From contig NZ_LJAL01000002.1 of the NCBI RefSeq assembly GCF_001419985.1, positions 62,001-126,000 of the forward strand: 64,000 nt of DNA, given 5' to 3'. The DNA is from Loktanella sp. 5RATIMAR09. Its GTDB lineage: Bacteria; Pseudomonadota; Alphaproteobacteria; Rhodobacterales; Rhodobacteraceae. Position numbers and translations under genes: made by a program. The notes under the pieces are model-generated. The model had not been told where the DNA came from and made no database searches. It saw nothing but the letters and a program-made list of their open reading frames with translations. Within the stretch, counting starts at the first letter, position 1. Each line of letters begins with the position of its first letter. Positions 15,519 to 23,024 of this stretch are shown here, in pieces.

Positions 15519-17204
15519 TTAGGCGCTTTCCTTGATCTTTCTGGCAGCTTCGATCGCTTTGCGGATCAAATCGGCAACCGTATCCAGTTCTGGTTGTCCG
15601 CCCGGTGCTTCTGACGTCTCGTCGTCGTCTGCTACGGGTCCGTCAGCGGGGGCGCCTTGTGCTGTCAGAACCGGCATTCCGCGACCTTGCAATTCGGACG
15701 GCAACCCCAGCGGTTTGCATGCGCCGACCACCTTTGCAAACAGCGCATCAGAGCGTGTCTGGTCACGCGCCATTGCCTGAATGGCGGCGTCCTGCGCCAG
15801 CAATACAGCCGCAATGCCCGCCACATGTGGTGACGCCATAGAGGTGCCATCGTAGCTGCCAAATCCGGGGCCGGGCAGCGTTGAGATCACCGCAACGCCG
15901 GGCCCGCACACATCAATCTGCGGTCCGCGGCAGGTGAATTGAGCGGCAAAGTAAAGGCCATCCTGACTGACATGCTCTGTTTCGTGGCGCTTATGAAAGC
16001 TGTCTTCGGGATAGGTCCCGAATTTCCCGATTGCAGCGACCGCCATGACTTCCTGATAGGCGGCTGGATACATCACAGATCCCCCGCTATTGCCTGCAGC
16101 CGCGACCAGTAGAATACCCGCAGCGCGCGCAGCTTGCATCCGTTGCTGCAACAGAACACTTTTATCGGGACCGCCAAGCGACATGTTGACGACGTCAATT
16201 TCCAATTCAATTGCCGTATCAATGGCTGCGATCAGTTTTGAAATTGTAGCGCCCGGAAAGACCCGCAAAGCAAACAGATCGACACGGTCGGCAATGCCGC
16301 GCATACCAATCGCATTGTTCAACGCGCCGATGGTGCCCGCAACATGGGTGCCGTGCCCGCTGTCATCAGATTTCCAGTCTTCTTGCGGGTCGCCACCATC
16401 GGCAAATCCGCGACCGCCTGCCGCGACAACATCAGGGTGGCCATCGGCAAACCCGCTGTCGATCACGGCCACACGCACGCGGTCGCCTTGTGGCATTGCC
16501 ACATTGCCGACGGCCTGATTGCCCCAGAGATCAATCTGTGGTCCGTTCGTGTTGGTGGGCAGCGCGGAGACACGCACCACGTTGTCGCGCGCCGCAAATT
16601 GCGGCGCAGAGATCACGCGGCTCCAAAAGCCGCTTGCGGGTTTCAAGCGCAGCTCGGTCAGGGTTTCATAGGTTTCACCGGGCAATTTCAGCGTGACTTT
16701 GCCTTGCGCATTGGTGCGTTGACGATCCGACCAAAGCTCTCCGGAGAGATCGACCTGCACGCCCTCTACAGGTGCACCGCCGTCATCGATCACTTTCAGC
16801 GTGACTTTCAATTCGTCGCTTTGCGTTGTCAGCATCGGAGCGTGGCTCATCTCGAATTGTGCAAGGCCAGCGAACATTTGCAGACTATGGTTCTTCTCAA
16901 TAATCAAAGCTTCGCCATATGTGTCCCTAAGCTCTTGAACATGATCATCTGTCAGTTCGACACTGAGCGAATGGACCTCGTTTGTCTTGGGGTCGGACAG
17001 TGCCTCAAAGGCCAGCGGTGCGATATCGCCTGCGTCCGCGTCGTCGCCTGCAGCCATTGCCGCAAAGGCCTTCTGGCGTGCAGTCAGTTGCGCAGCCAAA
17101 GCCGTCAGGTCGACTTCGTCAACATTTGCGGGCGTAACGGCTGGTTTTCCGATAATGTACGGGGCGGCTTTCTTGCGCGCGTTTGTGGATGTAACTTCAT
17201 GCAT
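15519..17204 (-). CDS. subtilisin-like serine protease (S8) with N-terminal Ig-like region
   Basis: 561 aa. Residues 70-115 resemble an I9-type propeptide, 130-200 a carboxypeptidase-regulatory/Ig-like strand domain (LKVTLKVIDDGGAPVEGVQVDLSG), and 235-500 the S8 domain. The catalytic set is complete: Asp249 (VAVIDSGFADGHPD), His284 (DSGHGTHVAGT), Asn372 (AAAGNSGGS) and Ser455 (YDGTSMASPHVAG). No signal peptide is evident. The ATG at 17204 has AGGAAAG upstream and is preferred over 17258. It lies 13 bases after the 89-aa acidic protein gene in the operon led by the charge-split peptide, so that peptide is its likely substrate; this is inference. Confidence 0.9.
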   Translation of the reverse strand: MHEVTSTNARKKAAPYIIGKPAVTPANVDEVDLTALAAQLTARQKAFAAMAAGDDADAGDIAPLAFEALSDPKTNEVHSLSVELTDDHVQELRDTYGEALIIEKNHSLQMFAGLAQFEMSHAPMLTTQSDELKVTLKVIDDGGAPVEGVQVDLSGELWSDRQRTNAQGKVTLKLPGETYETLTELRLKPASGFWSRVISAPQFAARDNVVRVSALPTNTNGPQIDLWGNQAVGNVAMPQGDRVRVAVIDSGFADGHPDVVAAGGRGFADGGDPQEDWKSDDSGHGTHVAGTIGALNNAIGMRGIADRVDLFALRVFPGATISKLIAAIDTAIELEIDVVNMSLGGPDKSVLLQQRMQAARAAGILLVAAAGNSGGSVMYPAAYQEVMAVAAIGKFGTYPEDSFHKRHETEHVSQDGLYFAAQFTCRGPQIDVCGPGVAVISTLPGPGFGSYDGTSMASPHVAGIAAVLLAQDAAIQAMARDQTRSDALFAKVVGACKPLGLPSELQGRGMPVLTAQGAPADGPVADDDETSEAPGGQPELDTVADLIRKAIEAARKIKESA

Positions 17205-17217
17205 AGCCGATACTTTC

Positions 17218-17487
17218 CTATTGGAGTTTTTGGTTGATCTGCGCCAGATCGACGGCAATTTGTTCCAGACGCTGCGCCAGTTCCTGCACCTGCAAACGTA
17301 AATCGTCGGATGCGGGGGCTGCGTGGCGTGTCAGCGAAGACACCGTTTCGAAACTCGCTTCAAGCTGATCGATCAAGGTGTCGAGTGATGCCTCATCGTC
17401 TGGTAGCTCATCATCAGCGGCATCGCCGAATTCCGCGTAAAACTGGTCGATCTCTTCAAGGTCGCTCTTCGTCAATGGTCGGGTCAT
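17218..17487 (-). CDS. small acidic hypothetical protein
   Basis: 89 aa. The first half is strongly acidic (SDLEEIDQFYAEFG, DDELPDDEASLDTL). The C-terminal 30 residues form a probable coiled coil (LRLQVQELAQRLEQIAVDLAQ). The ATG at 17487 has an AGGAG site and is chosen over a start at 17646 that would run into the upstream gene. It sits between the charge-split peptide and the subtilase. I do not recognise the family. A second precursor, a chaperone or an immunity partner for the cationic peptide are all possible; none is shown. Confidence 0.7.
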   Translation of the reverse strand: MTRPLTKSDLEEIDQFYAEFGDAADDELPDDEASLDTLIDQLEASFETVSSLTRHAAPASDDLRLQVQELAQRLEQIAVDLAQINQKLQ

Positions 17488-17508
17488 GGCTTTCTCCTGA
17501 AATGGGGG

Positions 17509-17541
17509 GCGCGGACCCTTCGGGAGGAGGTGAGTCCGCGC
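17509..17541. terminator. hairpin between peptide gene and downstream genes (possible attenuator)
   Basis: GCGCGGAC at 17509-17516 pairs with GTCCGCGC at 17534-17541, with a smaller CCC-GAA-GGG stem in the loop when read on the minus strand. It lies in the 64-base gap after the 138-aa peptide gene. There is no T-run. Such hairpins between a peptide precursor gene and its protease genes often lower downstream expression. Confidence 0.5.
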
Positions 17542-17551
17542 AGTAGGGGCG

Positions 17552-17968
17552 TTACTTTCTGGTGCAAGCGCGGATGCAACGATATGCATCATAAGCGGCA
17601 CGTATGGCCGAGGCGTATTTCTTGGCCTTGAAGTAACGCACCGCAATCAGCACCTTTGGCAGGCACTTTTTGCATTTGCTGTAGCGGCGCACCAAACGGA
17701 CGATTGTCGCGATCAGCTTTTTGGCTTTGTTCTTCAGGAACCGGCCAATAAACTGGGTGTCATAGTCGTTGTCGGCCAGCTCGCCGATCGACATCGCTTC
17801 AAAGCCCATCTCAGAGATGCCTGCGGCATCAAGCTCTGCGTCCAGTTCGGCAAAAGCCTCGCCGAATTCGCTGTCCATTTCATCCAGACCAAATTCGCTG
17901 AATTCTGCATCCATTGCCGCAAATTCAGTTGCCATTTCGTCCAGCTCTGCTTGGGTGTAATCAGACAT
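17552..17968 (-). CDS. charge-split Cys-containing peptide precursor (novel candidate)
   Basis: 138 aa with no recognised domain. Residues 1-70 have 23 Asp/Glu and no Lys/Arg. Residues 71-138 have 21 Lys/Arg and a single Asp (127), with Cys at 99, 102, 131 and 135 (CKKC and CIRAC). The basic half reads as amphipathic helices (AKKLIATIVRLVRRYSK, AIRAAYDAYRCIRAC), like a cationic membrane-active peptide masked by an acidic pro-region. There is no signal peptide. The ATG at 17968 has AAAGGA upstream. It leads the operon with an acidic protein and a subtilase. A pro-antimicrobial peptide is the main hypothesis; a nucleic-acid-binding protein is an alternative. Confidence 0.75.
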   Translation of the reverse strand: MSDYTQAELDEMATEFAAMDAEFSEFGLDEMDSEFGEAFAELDAELDAAGISEMGFEAMSIGELADNDYDTQFIGRFLKNKAKKLIATIVRLVRRYSKCKKCLPKVLIAVRYFKAKKYASAIRAAYDAYRCIRACTRK

Positions 17969-18033
17969 TCTCAAATTCCTTTATCAGTTCAAAATTGTGC
18001 CAATCAGTTGGCAAAACCGTTTTGGAACAGACA

Positions 18034-18098
18034 AAAGAGAAAGGGTTTTCTCTTTGGAGAAAATGCCGTCTCTTAAGAGAAACGACGTAGCAGAGAAA
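18034..18098. promoter_or_regulatory. GAGAAA direct repeats and palindromes upstream of the peptide operon
   Basis: GAGAAA starts at 18037, 18057, 18077 and 18093; the first three are exactly 20 bp apart. Overlaid on them are AAAGAGAAA-GGGT-TTTCTCTTT (18034-18055) and the perfect 12-bp palindrome TCTCTTAAGAGA (18069-18080). All lie 66-130 bases upstream of the peptide start. Regularly spaced direct repeats suit a SARP-type regulator, and one is encoded nearby. Confidence 0.5.
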
Positions 18099-18260
18099 TG
18101 GATCGTTTGAGCGACGTCCATGTCCGGATTGGCGGCGATCCGTTCAAAAGCTCCGCTCAAAACCGATGCGGCGTATCAGGTGTTGGGAGTGCTGTTAAAG
18201 CGGACCGTCAGACATCGCACAGCATGTCCGAAGGAGGTATCAGCTAAACGCGTCAGCAGT

Positions 18261-19073
18261 TCAGATTTTGCCGCGTTTCTCGGAGCGGTGGCTTTTTGCT
18301 GGTGGCGCAATCGACGAAAGCTGAGGTTGTTTGCCGTTTTGAAAGTCGAAACGGGCGAAGTCTTTTTTGAGTGCGAGCTGAACGTCCTTGGGTGAATCGA
18401 TGGAACGCCACCACCCTTTGTGGGGCAAGGCGACGGCAGTGTTTTGTGCGATCATGCGTTCTATTACCTGATCTTCGAGCCGGTCTTCCGGTTGCTGAAT
18501 TGCATCCAAGATGGACGCATCCAAAGCAAAAAACCCGCCATTTATCCATTGATTGTCTGCCACAGGTTTCTCGGAAAAGGCGGTAATTCGATTGTGGTCC
18601 ATGGTAATCAATCCCCATGGCTGCCTAGGATTGACCGCAAGCACGGCAAGCCCCGCTTTCGCTTGTCGCCGCAGTGATATTAATTCGCCCAAGTCACAGT
18701 CCGAGAATACGTCGGTATAGGAAAGCAACGCGTTGTCGCCCAACTCCTGCTTTTGAAGACGAGCAAGCCGCCCACCGGTGGCGACATTGATACCGGAAAA
18801 GCGCAACTCGAACGAAACGTGAGCTGTGCCGCCTAACTCCAAACGTCCAAACCGCGAAGACAACCCCAGCCTGTATTGAAGCTGGTCGTGGTTTTCACCG
18901 GTAAGAACGATAATTCTTTGGCACCCCGCATGCACCAGCTTGGCGGCAGCATGCAGCACAAGCGGCAATCCGGCTATCTCGATAGCTGGCTTGGGGCAGG
19001 CACCGATACCGCCAAAGCGCTCGCTGTTGCCGCCGGCCAATATAACGCCCGTAAGTGTCGAGCGATCTGTCAA
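18261..19073 (-). CDS. sugar-phosphate nucleotidyltransferase (RfbF-like)
   Basis: 270 aa. It has the nucleotidyltransferase fold: GVILAGGNSERFGG near the N-terminus, PKPAIEIAGLPLVLH, LLSYTDVFSD for the metal site, and WINGGFFALD, which is characteristic of glucose-1-phosphate cytidylyltransferases. The usual GGxGTR loop is replaced by GGNSERFGG, closer to MobA/IspD enzymes, so the exact substrates are unsure. A TTG at 19073 overlaps the stop of the upstream gene (TTGA) and is chosen; a TTG at 19121 would overlap it by 52 bases. It would make an activated sugar for the glycan locus. Confidence 0.75.
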   Translation of the reverse strand: MTDRSTLTGVILAGGNSERFGGIGACPKPAIEIAGLPLVLHAAAKLVHAGCQRIIVLTGENHDQLQYRLGLSSRFGRLELGGTAHVSFELRFSGINVATGGRLARLQKQELGDNALLSYTDVFSDCDLGELISLRRQAKAGLAVLAVNPRQPWGLITMDHNRITAFSEKPVADNQWINGGFFALDASILDAIQQPEDRLEDQVIERMIAQNTAVALPHKGWWRSIDSPKDVQLALKKDFARFDFQNGKQPQLSSIAPPAKSHRSEKRGKI

Positions 19074-20785
19074 AACGGCAACTTTCGACCCAGACGGCCG
19101 AGCATCCGGCCAATTTTCCAAAATCTCTTGTACAATCTCTTATGCTCCATCAAGGGAAGATGGCTGTATTGAAATACGTAACCCCAAAGCGTCAAACGGG
19201 CGCCGATTGATCCGGTATTGAAATCGGGGTCGTCGATAAAGAGACGCCTGACATGGCGAAGGTAAAAAACCTGCCCTAAAAACGACTTCTCCTGGGACAG
19301 GATGTGGTCGCGATACTTCTCGTCAAGCGTCTGATGGCGGTTCATAGCAATAGCATCGATTGTCGCGACTTCGCCACACAGTGCCAATTTCGCTGCTGAA
19401 TAATGGTCCCAGCCTTCGGGTGCCACATCCGGTATCAGCTTTTGAAGTGCCGAGACGCGGATCAACCCATATAAACGAGACGCGTCGACCGTATGCATCA
19501 GGGCATCGCGCCAGCGGCGGTCAGGCGTGCCCGTGATGTCTTGCACGCCTGCACTCAGAGACATGGTGCCGTCGTCGTGCAGCAGATTAATGCGACCACA
19601 GCAAACCGATATCTCAGAATTCAACTGCATGCGGCGTACGGCAGCTGCGATGAATTGCGGCAACCACGTGTCATCGGCGGGGGCAAACATGAAATAGCTG
19701 CCCGAAGCGGTGTCGCGCGCGCGTGCGTAACTCGTCCGAATATCGACGCGATCATCAAACTTGCGCAAGGTGATCCGGTCGTCTTTCGCCGCCAATGCTG
19801 TAACGATTGCACAAGTTTGGTCGTCACTTGCGTTGTCACAAACGACGATTTCCAGATTTGGGTAGGTCTGGGCAAGCAGGCTTTTCAGAGCCGCTTCCAC
19901 CGTGCGTTCTCCGTTGAGAACGGGCATGCCGATTGTTACTTTGGGCGGCTGGAACCGGTCGCCCCCGATTGCCGAAACGACAGCACGCTCCTTTTCGAGG
20001 TCGACCCTGCCGGTCGCCCTGACGACGGTTTCGGCATTGAATTCATCATTTGGCGCAGCCGGTGGGGCGTTATTTTTTTCCGCGCCAACGGGCTCAAAAC
20101 AGGGCCCAAGCCCCAACCAGTCTTGAATGTCCTCGACCACTGCGCGCGGCTGCCAGGTAAGATCGTCGAACGAAACGAGCTTTAGACAGTCCCCGAAAAC
20201 CGACTGCCATTCATCTATGGGCTGCACATATTGTGAGTAGCGCAGATAATCCCAAGTCGGTGCCCAGCCCGTTTCGCGACGTTGGGACGCGGCTGCGATG
20301 GCAGCGTCGAACGGCAACGTCTCCCACCCCAGAGACTGAAACAAGCGATAGTGTGAGTGGGCTCTTTCAACAGGATCGCGTAGTGTAACGATGATGCGAA
20401 TATCAGGGCCTAACCGTTCCAGCAGCCGCTGCGCCATCCATCGCCCTTCGGCAAAGTAATTCGGTGTTGCTTCGAGCCGCCAGGCAACATCTTTGCCATC
20501 GCGGTAGAGTGCCGCATAGTCGTCGGGATTGGTCATCAATCCACCCCAAACAGTTGACCTCTTGCCGGCCAGATATTCAGCGAGCGGTTCCTGAAACGCG
20601 TCACTTTCCGGTCCGTTCAACGGCCAACGATCGGCAAGATGATAGTGCGGTTCTTTCACGGCCGGTCCGAAAATCTCGGGATGCTTTGCCAACATGGAAA
20701 ACAGGAATGTTGTCCCTGAACGCGGAGCTCCGGCGATCAGCAGATTGGGTGCCAGATTGCCGCCATAGACTTGCCTAGGTTTCAT
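19070..20785 (-). CDS. sulfotransferase-glycosyltransferase (GT2) fusion
   Basis: 571 aa with two enzyme domains. Residues 10-245 are a PAPS-dependent sulfotransferase: LIAGAPRSGTTFLFSML is the 5-prime-phosphosulfate loop, and IIVTLRDPVERAHSHY is the 3-prime-phosphate motif. Residues 285-500 are a family 2 glycosyltransferase: KVTIGMPVLNGERTVEAAL, VVCDNASDDQT and APADDTW as the DxD-like element. The protein could couple sulfation and sugar transfer on the same surface glycan. It is divergent from the epimerase gene with only 38 bases between start codons and overlaps the nucleotidyltransferase. Confidence 0.88.
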   Translation of the reverse strand: MKPRQVYGGNLAPNLLIAGAPRSGTTFLFSMLAKHPEIFGPAVKEPHYHLADRWPLNGPESDAFQEPLAEYLAGKRSTVWGGLMTNPDDYAALYRDGKDVAWRLEATPNYFAEGRWMAQRLLERLGPDIRIIVTLRDPVERAHSHYRLFQSLGWETLPFDAAIAAASQRRETGWAPTWDYLRYSQYVQPIDEWQSVFGDCLKLVSFDDLTWQPRAVVEDIQDWLGLGPCFEPVGAEKNNAPPAAPNDEFNAETVVRATGRVDLEKERAVVSAIGGDRFQPPKVTIGMPVLNGERTVEAALKSLLAQTYPNLEIVVCDNASDDQTCAIVTALAAKDDRITLRKFDDRVDIRTSYARARDTASGSYFMFAPADDTWLPQFIAAAVRRMQLNSEISVCCGRINLLHDDGTMSLSAGVQDITGTPDRRWRDALMHTVDASRLYGLIRVSALQKLIPDVAPEGWDHYSAAKLALCGEVATIDAIAMNRHQTLDEKYRDHILSQEKSFLGQVFYLRHVRRLFIDDPDFNTGSIGARLTLWGYVFQYSHLPLMEHKRLYKRFWKIGRMLGRLGRKLPF

Positions 20786-20823
20786 GGAAACATCTATAAG
20801 AACACGTGTTGTGGAGTAGCATT

Positions 20824-21825
20824 ATGAGTTTTTTGGTTACTGGCGCCCAAGGGTACGTCGGGTCTGTTGTGGCGGAGCAGCTAGCAGACATTGGTCTTGG
20901 CGTAAACATTGTTGACGCAGGCTGGTTTCGCGATGCCTATGTGCTTGAGCAAAAGCAAACAAATGCAAACGCCAGTGATTTTCGGGCACTTCAGGTTTCT
21001 GACCTGAAAGGCATTGATACGGTCATTCACCTTGCCGGCTATTCAAACGATCCGCTGGGGTGGCTGAACGAGCAGGATACCTACAGCCTGAACGAAAAAG
21101 CCACGGTGGCATTCGCGGGAATTGCGAAACAAGCTGGTGTAAGAACATTTGTGTTCAGTTCGACTTGCTCGGTCTACGGAGCGTCGGGCGCGAAAAATCT
21201 GGATGAAACCGGTCCGACGCACCCTTTGACACCTTACGCCGGTGCAAAGCTGGCGGCTGAAAAGGCGCTTGTCGCATTGCAGGACAGTCAGTTTCGGGTC
21301 GCAATTCTGCGAGGCGCAACCGCATTTGGTGCCTCACCGGTCCCAAGAACGGACTTGCTGTTGAATGAATTGTGCGCGAAAGCCGCATGTGGGCAACCGA
21401 TCGCGTTGCAAAGCGACGGTACAAGTTGGCGGCCGTTCATGCCCGTGGATGACTTCGCCCGGGCCTTGGTTGTCGCCGCAACCGATGATCCGCAATGCGA
21501 CCGCGATGTGCCAATTTGGAATATCGCGCCACCAACGATGCAAATGACGGTGAAAGACGCAGCTGTTCGTGCGGCGTCGATAGGCGGGGCCGCACCGCCG
21601 ATCGTTGCCAGTAATAGCATGCCCGACCGCAGAAGTTATCGCGTCGACGGAACACGCTTCCTCAGAGCATTCCCGAAGTATTGCTATAGTGAAGATTTTG
21701 ACCGTCAGGTTGCCAAGACTGTAGAAAAGTTCAGAAACATTCCCACGTTGGCAGCGGATCTGGAATCTGACCGTTTCGTTCGCCTTGCTTCTTTCAAACC
21801 TGCCGGGATCCGAAAAATCGCATGA
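20824..21825 (+). CDS. NAD-dependent epimerase/dehydratase
   Basis: 333 aa short-chain dehydrogenase of the extended type. The NAD-binding motif GAQGYVG is at about residue 7, and the catalytic set is FSSTCSVYG with YAGAK (YxxxK) near residue 140. It is related to UDP-glucose 4-epimerase/GalE-like enzymes, with unknown sugar specificity. The ATG at 20824 fits the domain start better than the start at 20806. Its stop overlaps the next start by ATGA, and it opens the plus-strand glycan operon. Confidence 0.88.
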   Translation: MSFLVTGAQGYVGSVVAEQLADIGLGVNIVDAGWFRDAYVLEQKQTNANASDFRALQVSDLKGIDTVIHLAGYSNDPLGWLNEQDTYSLNEKATVAFAGIAKQAGVRTFVFSSTCSVYGASGAKNLDETGPTHPLTPYAGAKLAAEKALVALQDSQFRVAILRGATAFGASPVPRTDLLLNELCAKAACGQPIALQSDGTSWRPFMPVDDFARALVVAATDDPQCDRDVPIWNIAPPTMQMTVKDAAVRAASIGGAAPPIVASNSMPDRRSYRVDGTRFLRAFPKYCYSEDFDRQVAKTVEKFRNIPTLAADLESDRFVRLASFKPAGIRKIA

Positions 21826-23024
21826 CGCAAAGCGCCAAACCAGTACCCGGATGCCTAGCGTGCCGTGCTTGCGGAGGTGCAACCGAGACCATTCTGGACC
21901 TTGGGTATAGCCCCATGGCAAACGCGCTTCTGACGGATGCCGCGGCAAAGCCGAAGAGCTATCCGTTGGGATTGTGTCAATGTAGCACCTGCGGTTTGGT
22001 CCAGAACCTCGTCAATCTCACAACAGAAGAGTTGTTCGGCAGTGATTACCCGTATTATTCGGGCGTCTCTCAAATGGTGCGTCAATGCGCAGATGACCTG
22101 GCCCGCCAAATCGCGGTGCGCACGCGTTCTGGCGCAACCGCGATAGAGGTCGGTTCCAATGATGGCACGACCCAACGGGCCTTGGCGCGTCATAACATCC
22201 GGTGTATCGGCATCGACCCTGCACATGGTCCTGTGTCAGCGGCGCAAGATGCCGGCTGTGAGGCCTATTGCGGGGTTCTGGACGACAACATGTCTGCCTT
22301 CGTGCTTGAGAAGGTCGGGATGGTTGATGTTGTCACCATGTCCAACGTTTTCGCCCACGTTCCAGATCCAAGGGCGCTTCTCCACCAGATCCGCGGCGTC
22401 TTGCAGCCGAACGGTTTGCTCGTGATCGAGGTGCAATCTTGGCTTGATCTGGTGCGATCCGGTTCTTTTGACATGGTTTATCACGAACACCATTGCCATT
22501 TTTCGCTTTCATCGCTGGCGTGGGTGTTGGGCGAGGCAGGTTTCGGCATCCAGTCCTTTCAGGAAACACCAGCCCAAGGCGGCAGCCTGCGCGTATTCTG
22601 CCAAATGGATCATACGCATAGCCCGGACGTTCGGGCCCAACTCAGTGCCGAGCAAAAGCAAGTCGAAGCTGCACCGGCACAGTTGCAAGCGCACTTTGAT
22701 TCCTTTCGCGTCTCATCGCAGGCATTTGGGCAAGCGATGGCTGGCAAATCAATCGCTGGATACGGGGCCGCAGCCAAAACAGTTACACTGCTTGCATCGC
22801 TCGATGAGGCCTTCGCGCTGACCTGTATTGCGGATCGTGCCCCCTCGAAGATTGGAAAATACCTGCCTTTCGGAGGCGTGCCCATTGTATCCCCCGACAC
22901 CATGATGGCAACGCAGCCGAGTGCGATCATTCTGTTTGCATGGAACCTTCAGGCAGAGGTTTTGCCGACGCTTGCCGGACATCAGGTATGGGTGCCCTTG
23001 CCAGAGTTCAGAAGGGTTGCATGA
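21822..23024 (+). CDS. NovU/TylCIII-type sugar C-methyltransferase
   Basis: 400 aa with the three-part layout of deoxysugar C-methyltransferases. First is a zinc-binding N-terminal domain (CLACRACGG, LCQCSTCGLVQN). Then comes a SAM-binding core (AIEVGSNDGTTQRAL, MSNVFAHVPDP) and a C-terminal half with YGAAAKTVTLL, the pattern of the Methyltransf_14 domain. Members add a methyl group to a keto-sugar nucleotide. It overlaps the epimerase stop and the next methyltransferase start (both ATGA), so products probably act in one pathway making a branched or methylated sugar. Confidence 0.88.
   Translation: MTQSAKPVPGCLACRACGGATETILDLGYSPMANALLTDAAAKPKSYPLGLCQCSTCGLVQNLVNLTTEELFGSDYPYYSGVSQMVRQCADDLARQIAVRTRSGATAIEVGSNDGTTQRALARHNIRCIGIDPAHGPVSAAQDAGCEAYCGVLDDNMSAFVLEKVGMVDVVTMSNVFAHVPDPRALLHQIRGVLQPNGLLVIEVQSWLDLVRSGSFDMVYHEHHCHFSLSSLAWVLGEAGFGIQSFQETPAQGGSLRVFCQMDHTHSPDVRAQLSAEQKQVEAAPAQLQAHFDSFRVSSQAFGQAMAGKSIAGYGAAAKTVTLLASLDEAFALTCIADRAPSKIGKYLPFGGVPIVSPDTMMATQPSAIILFAWNLQAEVLPTLAGHQVWVPLPEFRRVA

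Noticed and set aside
16344..17237. 297-codon plus-strand frame across the large subtilase
   Set aside because: It is antisense to a protease with a complete catalytic set and shows no recognisable domain or ribosome site.
18120..18395. 91-codon plus-strand frame upstream of the peptide operon
   Set aside because: Half of it lies antisense to the nucleotidyltransferase and it has no credible ribosome site or domain.
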